A model generated the notes under the pieces. That model made no database searches and was not told the DNA's origin. It worked only from the letters and a program-made list of their open reading frames with translations. Below are positions 5,434 through 9,855 of a stretch of DNA of 9,855 nucleotides, one piece after another; positions within the stretch are counted from its first letter, which is position 1; every line of letters begins with the position of its first letter. The stretch is taken from positions 1 to 9,855 of the forward strand of contig JBEKDL010000067.1 in assembly GCA_050014355.1 (NCBI GenBank), read 5' to 3'. The position numbers were made by a program, and so were the translations under genes. The DNA is from Fen-1077 sp050014355 (GTDB lineage Bacteria; Chloroflexota; Dehalococcoidia; Dehalococcoidales; RBG-16-60-22).

Positions 5434-5449
5434 ACTTGATGTAAATCAA
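5406..5449 (-). promoter_or_regulatory. FNR/CRP-type palindrome and possible proximal promoter
   Basis: Bases 5436-5449 read TTGAT-GTAA-ATCAA, an exact match to the FNR consensus TTGAT-N4-ATCAA. On the minus strand a modest -10, TAAAAC (5411-5406), would start RNA near 5400, about 43 bases from the palindrome centre and so close to the -41.5 of a class II activated promoter. The match is seen; the promoter and the regulator's identity are inferred. Confidence 0.5.
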
Positions 5450-5500
5450 AAGGGGGGATTTGAAGAAGCTAATAACAACCTAAACTGGAACTATACATAA

Positions 5501-5530
5501 AGTATATATTAAAACGATTCTCATTGTCAA
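5501..5530 (-). promoter_or_regulatory. Distal promoter of the zinc-ribbon gene
   Basis: A perfect TTGACA (5530-5525) and TATACT (5506-5501) are 18 bases apart on the minus strand. Transcription would start near 5494 and give a leader of about 110 bases that includes the FNR-type palindrome and both arms of the start-site hairpin. Confidence 0.7.
5510..5528 (-). promoter_or_regulatory. Fur-like box overlapping the distal promoter
   Basis: The minus-strand 19-mer GACAATGAGAATCGTTTTA agrees with the classical Fur box (GATAATGATAATCATTATC) at 14 of 19 positions and covers the -35 and most of the spacer. A repressor here would block RNA polymerase. Other Fur-family members (PerR, Zur) bind related sites, so the metal or signal is uncertain. 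Confidence 0.35.
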
Positions 5531-5544
5531 GTTGACTACATACT

Positions 5545-5569
5545 GCGCCTGGATGGATTTGAACCCACG
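5545..5569 (-). repeat. Second partial tRNA-Arg 3' end (internal att-like site)
   Basis: These 25 bases match the acceptor stem and T-arm of tRNA-Arg (6101-6125) at 23 positions. The match starts at exactly the same tRNA base as the copy at 4650 and stops after the T stem. No CCA follows, as at the intact gene. It lies 15 bases beyond the -35 of the zinc-ribbon gene and just before the DUF1353 promoter, so it separates the two halves of the element. Confidence 0.65.
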
Positions 5570-5582
5570 CTCCTTAAAATTG

Positions 5583-5609
5583 TGCTATGATTATCCAGAT
5601 ACAATCTGG
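5583..5609 (+). promoter_or_regulatory. DUF1353 gene promoter with downstream dyad
   Basis: TGC followed directly by TATGAT (5586-5591) forms an extended -10; no convincing -35 is seen. Immediately downstream is a perfect 6-bp dyad, CCAGAT (5595-5600) and ATCTGG (5604-5609) around ACA, covering the predicted start near 5598. It could be an operator or a 5' stabilising hairpin. Confidence 0.4.
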
Positions 5610-5623
5610 CAAGGAGCAAACCT

Positions 5624-6082
5624 ATGAGCAGATTTACGGAAGTTCTCACCGTTTCCCCGCTGGGTGACGGCCGCACGTGGATTACGCGCCGGGAGTTCGG
5701 CTATGACATCGGCGCGGAAGGCAGCGGCAACACGGTCGAGGTGCCCGTCGGTTTTATGACGGATTTTGCCAGCGTTCCCCGTATTTTCTGGGCGGTTCTC
5801 CCGCAATGGGGCAAATACGGCAATGCCGCCGTCATCCATGACTACTGCTACTGGGACCAGGCCCGTCCCCGCCAAGAATGCGACCATATCTTTTTCGAGG
5901 GGATGGGCGTGTTGGGAGTATCCACGGTTACGAAACACCTCATGTACTGGGCGGTAAGATACTTCGGCGGGATGGCCTGGAAGGGCAACCAGAAAAGAAA
6001 AGCGCACAAGCTTAATAAGTTCGCCGAGAACAGGACGATAAAATCGGTGGAAAAGCCGGCCGACTTACGCGCCAAGATGTAA
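5624..6082 (+). CDS. DUF1353 phage-associated protein
   Basis: The 152-residue protein carries the hallmark of DUF1353, VPVGFMTDFASVPRIFWAVLP (40-60), followed by GNAAVIHDYCYW (67-77) with an exposed His-Asp pair. Family members are common in tailed phages and prophages, usually near structural or lysis genes, and their biochemical role is not settled. The C-terminus (about 120-152) is basic and probably disordered. AAGGAG (5611-5616) stands before the ATG at 5624 at normal spacing. The gene is the only plus-strand member of the putative element and ends 17 bases before the tRNA-Arg 3' end on the other strand. With no other phage genes nearby, it looks like cargo left from a prophage or satellite. 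Confidence 0.82.
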   Translation: MSRFTEVLTVSPLGDGRTWITRREFGYDIGAEGSGNTVEVPVGFMTDFASVPRIFWAVLPQWGKYGNAAVIHDYCYWDQARPRQECDHIFFEGMGVLGVSTVTKHLMYWAVRYFGGMAWKGNQKRKAHKLNKFAENRTIKSVEKPADLRAKM

Positions 6083-6099
6083 CCGGCTCCAAAAATTAA

Positions 6100-6172
6100 T
6101 GCGCCTGGAGGGATTCGAACCCACGACACCCGGTTCCGAAGACCGGTACTCTATCCGCTGAGCTACAGGCGC
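6100..6172 (-). tRNA. tRNA-Arg(TCG)
   Basis: The minus strand folds into a full 73-base cloverleaf: acceptor GCGCCTG/CAGGCGC, D-arm GCTC/GAGT with GG in the loop, anticodon stem CCGGT/ACCGG with loop CTTCGGA (anticodon TCG, reading CGA and perhaps other CGN codons), and T-loop TTCGAAT. One T-stem pair is a U-U mismatch (positions 50 and 64). The discriminator is A and no CCA is encoded, so CCA must be added enzymatically. The 3' end is repeated at 5545 and 4650, marking this gene as an integration target. No terminator directly follows it. Confidence 0.95.
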
Positions 6173-6187
6173 ACGGATTCAGCTTCA

Positions 6188-6216
6188 ATCTTACCCCATG
6201 AAAGCGTTTTCGGCAA
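6188..6216 (-). promoter_or_regulatory. tRNA-Arg promoter
   Basis: TTGCCG (6216-6211) and TAAGAT (6193-6188) on the minus strand are exactly 17 bases apart. The start near 6181 lies 9 bases before the mature tRNA 5' end, as is usual for tRNA genes. Confidence 0.65.
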
Positions 6217-6219
6217 CTG

Positions 6220-6251
6220 CCCTTAATCCCTAATCCCTATTCCCTTATCCC
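6220..6251 (-). repeat. GGGNNNA heptad repeat tract upstream of tRNA-Arg
   Basis: On the minus strand five GGG runs (6251-6249, 6244-6242, 6237-6235, 6230-6228, 6222-6220) recur every 7 bases, the last spacing being 8. Units read GGGATAA, GGGAATA, GGGATTA, GGGATTA. The period and the GGGNNNA form match the tract after pckA. It lies between the tRNA-Arg and tautomerase promoters. Confidence 0.65.
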
Positions 6252-6255
6252 TTAT

Positions 6256-6299
6256 AAGTGATTTAAGTCATTTACAGATTATTTCCTGCGACTTATACT
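6256..6299 (+). promoter_or_regulatory. Tautomerase gene promoter with tandem 9-bp repeat
   Basis: TTTACA (6271-6276) and TATACT (6294-6299) are 17 bases apart. A tandem repeat, AAGTGATTT (6256-6264) then AAGTCATTT (6265-6273), abuts and overlaps the -35 and could be a regulator site. Predicted start is near 6306. Confidence 0.6.
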
Positions 6300-6328
6300 C
6301 TTATCAAATAATGCGTAAGGAGGCCACT

Positions 6329-6529
6329 ATGCCGGTAGTTATCGTGGAAATGTGGGAAGGCCGCAGCACCGATGAGAAAAGGCAGCTCGTTAAAGACCTG
6401 ACCGACGCTTTTGTGAAGATAGGTATACCCGCCCCAGCCGTCAATATAATTATGAAGGACAATCCCAAGAGCTGCTGGGCTGTCGGCGGCGAGCTGTGTT
6501 CCGACTTCGAGATACCGCCGGGCGCTTAG
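6329..6529 (+). CDS. 4-oxalocrotonate tautomerase family protein
   Basis: The 66-residue protein begins MPVVIVEMWEGRSTDEKRQL. Removal of Met exposes the catalytic N-terminal proline of the tautomerase superfamily, and EGRS holds the conserved arginine (R12 counting Met). The end, CWAVGGELCSDF, matches the usual GIGGELA segment. Members enolise or ketonise 2-oxo acids as small hexamers. The start is placed at 6329, not at an in-frame ATG at 6311, because GGAGG lies before 6329 and because Pro must be second. The substrate cannot be told from sequence. A small GGCGC/GCGCC hairpin (6521-6533) spans the stop codon, with no T run. Confidence 0.85.
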   Translation: MPVVIVEMWEGRSTDEKRQLVKDLTDAFVKIGIPAPAVNIIMKDNPKSCWAVGGELCSDFEIPPGA

Positions 6530-6543
6530 CGCCGAATGGGAAA

Positions 6544-6621
6544 TGGGGTGGGTGGAGGGATTTGAACCCTCGATCTTCAGGGCCACAACCTGACGCCTTA
6601 GTCCCCTGGGCTACACCCACC
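6544..6621 (-). tRNA. tRNA-His(GTG) with encoded CCA
   Basis: The minus strand gives acceptor GTGGGTG/CACCCAC, anticodon stem TCAGG/CCTGA with loop TTGTGGC (anticodon GTG), and a fully paired T-arm GAGGG/CCCTC. A G precedes position 1 and faces discriminator C73, the identity pair of histidine tRNA. CCA (6546-6544) is encoded, unlike the nearby tRNA-Arg. The D stem has one mismatch, common in this tRNA. Confidence 0.95.
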
Positions 6622-6636
6622 GCGCTGAACTTAATT

Positions 6637-6666
6637 ATTATAACGGAAAGATGGCATTACGTTCAA
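6637..6666 (-). promoter_or_regulatory. tRNA-His promoter
   Basis: TTGAAC (6666-6661) and a perfect TATAAT (6642-6637) on the minus strand are 18 bases apart, with a predicted start near 6631, about 10 bases before the tRNA. The -35 is just 7 bases beyond the smr stop, so readthrough from fabF-smr could also reach the tRNA. Confidence 0.7.
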
Positions 6667-6673
6667 TGGGAGG

Positions 6674-6955
6674 CTATTTCTCCGTGAACTCAACCACCGT
6701 CACGCCTTCACCTCCCCCGTCGTAAGCGCCGGCGCGGAAGGATTTTACTAACGGATGTTTTTTAAGCTCCCGCCGGATTGTTTCGCGCAGCATGCCTGTG
6801 CCCTTGCCGTGGATGATTCTGACCTGCCGGAAACCCGCCATATACGTATCATGCAGGAACTGGTGCACTCTGGGTAGGGCTTCATCTACGGTGAGATGGC
6901 GCAGGCGTAGCTCGTCGGGCGAAGGCCGGGCGGAGTAGTAGTCTTTATTGCTCAC
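6674..6955 (-). CDS. Small Smr-domain protein (MutS2 C-terminal type)
   Basis: The 93-residue protein is essentially a single Smr domain: LRLRHLTVDEAL (16-27) corresponds to the family LDLHG...EA segment and HGKGTG (49-54) is the core motif, followed by GGGEGVTVVEF (80-90). Smr domains have nicking or RNA-cleaving activity and usually end MutS2; here there is no MutS part. The usual acidic and histidine residues of LDLHG are replaced by LRLRH, so activity may be altered. The start is GTG at 6955 with no clear Shine-Dalgarno, 10 bases after the fabF stop, which suggests translational coupling. Confidence 0.78.
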   Translation of the reverse strand: MSNKDYYSARPSPDELRLRHLTVDEALPRVHQFLHDTYMAGFRQVRIIHGKGTGMLRETIRRELKKHPLVKSFRAGAYDGGGEGVTVVEFTEK

Positions 6956-6965
6956 GATGATTGAA

Positions 6966-8252
6966 TTACCCGTACTTGCGGAAGACCAGTACCGAGTTGT
7001 GCCCGCCGAAACCGAACGAATTAGAAACAGCCGTGTTTACCACGGCTTTCCGTGCCACATTGGGCACGTAATCGAGGTCGCACTCGGGGTCGGGATGGGT
7101 GAGGTTTATGGTCGGCGGTATTACGCCGTGTTGCATCGCCAGGACGGTAATCACCGCCTCGATGCTCCCTGCCGCCCCGAGCAGATGGCCTATCATGGAC
7201 TTGCTGGCGGAAATGGGTATCTTTTTCGCGTATTCGCCGAAGACAGCTTTAATGACGTTGGTCTCCGTGCGGTCGTTGAGGACGGTGGCCGTGCCGTGGG
7301 CGTTGATATACTGGACTTCACCCGGACTCACACCACCTCTATCCAGCGCCATCTTCACTGCCCGGGCCGCGCTGGTGCCGTCCGGGGAAGGCTGGGTAAG
7401 GTGAAAAGCGTCGCTGGTCGCGCCGTAGCCGACGAGTTCCGCCAGGATAGGGGCGCCGCGTTTCAGGGCATGGGACTCTTCTTCCAGTACCATAATCGCC
7501 GCGCCTTCTCCCATCACGAAGCCGTTCCGTTTAGCATCGAAGGGGCGGCAGGCTTCCTTGGGATTATCGTTCTTGGCCGCCAGCGCCCTGATATTGCTGA
7601 AAGCGGCGATAACGATGGGCATCAGGGGGGCTTCACAACCACCGGCTATCATCACTTTTGCGTCTCCGATGCGTATCATGTTGTAAGCCTGCCCGATGGC
7701 GTCGCTGCCGCTGGAGCAGGCCGCCGAGGGGGCGTAGTTGGGACCCATCGCGCCGGTCAGCAGGGAGACCTGCACCGAGGCGGCATCTCCGGTCATGGTG
7801 GGCGCCAGGATGGGGCTGACCCTGTCCGGGCCTTTTTCCGTGAGCACCTTCCATTCGCCGGAGATGGAAAGAAGGCCGCAGACGCTGTTGCCGATGATTA
7901 CGCCGCAATCGGGGGCACTATCGGGAGTAATGGTGAGTTTGGCTGATGACATCGCCTGGAGGGTCGCAGCCACGGCGAACTGGGTAAAGCGGTCCATCCG
8001 CTGCGCCTGCTTGCGGCTGACATACCGGCTGGCATCGAAGCCCCTGACTTCGGCGGCTATTTTTGTCTCGAATCCAGTGGTATCGAAGCTGGTGATGAAA
8101 TCCACACCAGACTTCCCGGCTACAAGGGAAGCCCACATGTCGGGGATATTGAGACCCACGGGGCTGATGGCACCCATGCCGGTAACTACTACCCTTGGTA
8201 GCTGGCTGCGCTTATCTGGGTTTGTACGCGCGTCAGTTATCATATGGTACAT
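6966..8252 (-). CDS. fabF: Beta-ketoacyl-ACP synthase II
   Basis: This condensing enzyme elongates acyl-ACP with malonyl-ACP in fatty acid synthesis. The thiolase-fold catalytic triad is complete: C179 in SAACSSGSD, H319 in NAHGTAT and H356 in SMIGHLLGAAG. The spacings of 140 and 177 residues equal those between C163, H303 and H340 of E. coli FabF. The glycine-rich end NSFGFGGHN (411-419) is also intact. The 428 residues include about 16 more at the N-terminus than usual before RVVVTGMG. ATG at 8243 (residue 4) is an alternative start; neither start has a clear Shine-Dalgarno and the leader is short. A palindrome overlaps the predicted transcription start. It is cotranscribed with smr. Confidence 0.92.
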   Translation of the reverse strand: MYHMITDARTNPDKRSQLPRVVVTGMGAISPVGLNIPDMWASLVAGKSGVDFITSFDTTGFETKIAAEVRGFDASRYVSRKQAQRMDRFTQFAVAATLQAMSSAKLTITPDSAPDCGVIIGNSVCGLLSISGEWKVLTEKGPDRVSPILAPTMTGDAASVQVSLLTGAMGPNYAPSAACSSGSDAIGQAYNMIRIGDAKVMIAGGCEAPLMPIVIAAFSNIRALAAKNDNPKEACRPFDAKRNGFVMGEGAAIMVLEEESHALKRGAPILAELVGYGATSDAFHLTQPSPDGTSAARAVKMALDRGGVSPGEVQYINAHGTATVLNDRTETNVIKAVFGEYAKKIPISASKSMIGHLLGAAGSIEAVITVLAMQHGVIPPTINLTHPDPECDLDYVPNVARKAVVNTAVSNSFGFGGHNSVLVFRKYG

Positions 8253-8253
8253 T

Positions 8254-8269
8254 ATGTCATTAGTGACAT
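8254..8269. promoter_or_regulatory. Palindromic operator at the fabF transcription start
   Basis: ATGTCA-TTAG-TGACAT is a perfect 6-bp inverted repeat around four bases. It lies 2 bases before the fabF ATG and covers the predicted start (near 8267), the position expected for a repressor. Lipid genes are often controlled by FapR or TetR-type proteins, but I cannot assign this site to one. Confidence 0.5.
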
Positions 8270-8273
8270 TTGT

Positions 8274-8302
8274 AGTATAACAGGTAAGACTACGGAATAC
8301 AA
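8274..8302 (-). promoter_or_regulatory. fabF promoter
   Basis: TTGTAT (8302-8297) and TATACT (8279-8274) are 17 bases apart on the minus strand, with TGT before the -10 giving an extended -10. It predicts a leader of about 15 bases. Confidence 0.6.
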
Positions 8303-8336
8303 TGAAAGTGATCTGCTGTATCCTCCCGGCCCAATC

Positions 8337-8366
8337 TTGTTGTTCTCCGAACGTTAGTGCTACAAT
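8337..8366 (+). promoter_or_regulatory. uvrA promoter with LexA-box-like element
   Basis: TTGTTG (8337-8342) and TACAAT (8361-8366) are 18 bases apart, with TGC before the -10. GAACGTTAGTGC (8349-8360) in the spacer fits GAAC-N4-GTTC at 7 of 8 fixed positions, the Gram-positive type of LexA box. uvrA is a classical SOS gene, which makes the site plausible, but a single mismatched copy is weak evidence. Confidence 0.45.
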
Positions 8367-8386
8367 TATTCATAGGAGTTGATATC

Positions 8387-9855
8387 ATGCCGTCCGATGC
8401 CATCATCGTCAAAGGCGCCCGCGAGCACAATTTAAAGAATATCGATGTCGTTATCCCCCGGGATAAGCTGGTGGTCATTACCGGCGTTTCCGGCTCGGGC
8501 AAGAGCTCGCTGGCCTTCGATACTATCTATGCTGAAGGACAGCGCCGCTATGTGGAATCGCTCTCGGCTTACGCGCGGCAGTTCCTGGGGCGCATGGAAA
8601 AGCCCGATGTCGACTATATCGAGGGGTTGAGCCCGGCGGTCTCCATCGACCAGAAAGGGCCGAGCAAGAACCCGCGCTCGACGGTGGGCACGGTGACGGA
8701 AATCTACGATTATCTCCGGCTGCTCTTCGCCCGGGTGGGGCATCCCCACTGTCCGCAGTGCGGGCGGGAGATTACCGCGCAGACGGTGCAGCAGATTGTC
8801 GATGCCGTCCAGGGGCTCAAGGAAGGCAGCCGCATCATGATACTGGCGCCGGTGGTCAAAGACCGCAAGGGTGAGTATCAGGCGGTGTTCGAAGACATGC
8901 GTAAACAGGGCTTCGCGCGCGTTAGAGTGGACGGCAAGGTCTACGACCTCTCGGATGAAATCCGGCTCGATAAGAACAAAAAGCACTCTATCGAGGTGGT
9001 GGTGGATAGGCTGGTCGTCGGGCAGGGGAGCAATAACCGCATTGCCGATTCCATCGAGACCGCGCTCAAGGTGGGAAACGGGGTGGTGCTGGTGGCGGTG
9101 GTCGGCGGGGAAGAGTTGCTTTTCTCGGAGCAGTTTGCCTGCGTCAACTGCGGCATCAGCCTGGGGGAAATCGCCCCCCGCACTTTTAGCTTTAACAGCC
9201 CCCACGGCGCCTGTCCCGCCTGCACCGGCCTGGGCTTCAAGCAGGAAATCGACCCGGATTTAGTATTGAATAAAGACCTGTCCGTCATGCAGGGCGCCAT
9301 CCGCCCCTGGCAGACGCACAACTGGTACCTTTACCGCGTGGAACCGCTGGCCAGGTCGCACGACTTTTCACTGCATACGGCCGTCAAAGACCTGACTAAA
9401 GAGCAGCTTGACCTTCTACTCTACGGCGAGGGCAAAGAGCAATATTCCTATCGCAACCGGTTCGGCAGAACGGTACGGCGCTTTAATGGTTTCGAGGGGG
9501 TGATTCCGACCCTCGAAAGGCTTTACCGCGATACGGAATCGGAGTACTCCCGGCAGAACATCGAGCGGTTCATGGTGCTTAAACCCTGCCTTGAATGTCA
9601 GGGCAAACGGTTGAAGCCCGAGTCGCTGGCGGTTACCATCGGCGGGAAGAACATCATAGATGTCAGCGGCATGCCGGTGCTGCAGGCGCTGGAATGGATG
9701 GAAGAAATCGACGCCAGCGTCCTGACCGAGCGCGAGAAAATGATTGCCCACCAGATTTTAAAAGAGATTAAAACGCGCCTGGGCTTTTTAAAGGACGTGG
9801 GGCTGGACTATCTCTCCACCGGCCGCGCTTCGATGACGCTTTCCGGCGGCGAGTC
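8387..9855 (+). CDS. uvrA: Excinuclease ABC subunit A, N-terminal part
   Basis: The frame is open to the window's end and gives the first 489 residues of about 940 expected. UvrA is the damage-scanning ATPase of nucleotide excision repair and loads UvrB. It starts MPSDAIIVKGAREHNLKNID, with Walker A GVSGSGKSS (33-41, K39), then VESLSAYARQFLGRMEKP. Zinc-type cysteine pairs occur at C122/C125, C252/C255 with C276/C279 (the CxxC-x20-CxxC finger of the family) and C401/C404. The last residues are the first ABC signature, LSGGE (485-489). AGGAG (8374-8378) is eight bases before the ATG at 8387. The gene diverges from fabF across a 134-base promoter region. Confidence 0.96.
   Translation, partial: MPSDAIIVKGAREHNLKNIDVVIPRDKLVVITGVSGSGKSSLAFDTIYAEGQRRYVESLSAYARQFLGRMEKPDVDYIEGLSPAVSIDQKGPSKNPRSTVGTVTEIYDYLRLLFARVGHPHCPQCGREITAQTVQQIVDAVQGLKEGSRIMILAPVVKDRKGEYQAVFEDMRKQGFARVRVDGKVYDLSDEIRLDKNKKHSIEVVVDRLVVGQGSNNRIADSIETALKVGNGVVLVAVVGGEELLFSEQFACVNCGISLGEIAPRTFSFNSPHGACPACTGLGFKQEIDPDLVLNKDLSVMQGAIRPWQTHNWYLYRVEPLARSHDFSLHTAVKDLTKEQLDLLLYGEGKEQYSYRNRFGRTVRRFNGFEGVIPTLERLYRDTESEYSRQNIERFMVLKPCLECQGKRLKPESLAVTIGGKNIIDVSGMPVLQALEWMEEIDASVLTEREKMIAHQILKEIKTRLGFLKDVGLDYLSTGRASMTLSGGE

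Larger units (their letters stand above)
4646..6100. mobile_element. Small integrated element or remnant in tRNA-Arg, with an internal att-like copy
   Basis: The region is bounded by the intact tRNA-Arg 3' end at 6100 and the partial copy at 4646-4680, with a second partial copy at 5545-5569. Cargo comprises the 56-aa and 43-aa proteins, the 62-aa zinc-ribbon protein and the DUF1353 phage-type gene. No integrase, recombinase or replication gene fits in the 1.45 kb, so it would be a deletion remnant, or a satellite mobilised in trans. The internal copy divides it into sub-intervals of about 0.55 and 0.9 kb, as two successive insertions at the same site would leave. Boundaries and the interpretation are inferred. 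Confidence 0.55.

Noticed and set aside
6311..6328. Upstream ATG for the tautomerase gene
   Set aside because: It would add six residues before the catalytic proline and has no Shine-Dalgarno; the one present serves 6329.
6544..6580. tRNA-His T-arm as a fourth copy of the tRNA-Arg att repeat
   Set aside because: Only the generic T-arm sequence is shared; the acceptor bases differ and the tRNA is complete.
6293..6586. A 97-residue minus-strand reading frame
   Set aside because: It overlaps tRNA-His and is antisense to the tautomerase gene.
6948..7946. A 332-residue plus-strand reading frame
   Set aside because: It is antisense to fabF, whose catalytic residues are all intact; high GC produces such shadows.
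8432..9205. A 257-residue minus-strand reading frame
   Set aside because: It is antisense to uvrA and shows no recognisable domain or ribosome binding site.

Overview
The window is a GC-rich bacterial chromosome segment (most genes rich in G/C at third codon positions) with bacterial sigma-70-like promoters, Shine-Dalgarno sites and intrinsic terminators. Gene content (MtaB, a QueG-like Fe-S protein, a divergent ATP-type PEP carboxykinase, FabF, UvrA, a free-standing Smr protein, a tautomerase) fits an anaerobic bacterium. From general resemblance I lean to Chloroflexota/Dehalococcoidia, but no sequence here proves it.

Layout. (1) Positions 1-3365: 3' end of mtaB (+), a convergent QueG-like Fe-S gene (-), then a divergent control region with 10-bp-phased repeats, a promoter and a structured leader driving pckA (+), closed by a strong terminator. 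(2) 3409-4515: a conspicuously AT-rich gene (-) for a membrane-anchored gluzincin-like protein, probably acquired. (3) 4607-6172: an insertion scar at a tRNA-Arg(TCG) gene. Two partial copies of the tRNA 3' end lie downstream of the intact gene, at 4646-4680 and 5545-5569. They bracket small cargo: two small genes not previously obvious (56 and 43 aa), a 62-aa zinc-ribbon protein with elaborate control signals, and a DUF1353 phage-type gene. No integrase is present, so this looks like a remnant, satellite or twice-used attachment site. The distal fragment keeps an encoded CCA and a terminator that the intact tRNA lacks, suggesting that it is the displaced original 3' end. (4) 6173-6622: a promoter-bearing gap with GGG heptad repeats, a tautomerase gene and tRNA-His(GTG). 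(5) 6674-9855: fabF and smr as a minus-strand operon with a palindromic operator at its start, and divergently uvrA (+), which runs off the window.

The regulatory DNA is the most interesting part. The zinc-ribbon gene has a distal promoter overlapped by a Fur-like box, a perfect FNR-type palindrome, and an 11-bp inverted repeat that would bury its ribosome binding site and start codon. The two repeat tracts (3291-3325 and 6220-6251) share a GGGNNNA heptad on opposite strands. No gene-free stretch exceeds 300 bases once the two small genes are counted. No CRISPR array, transposase or rRNA was seen.
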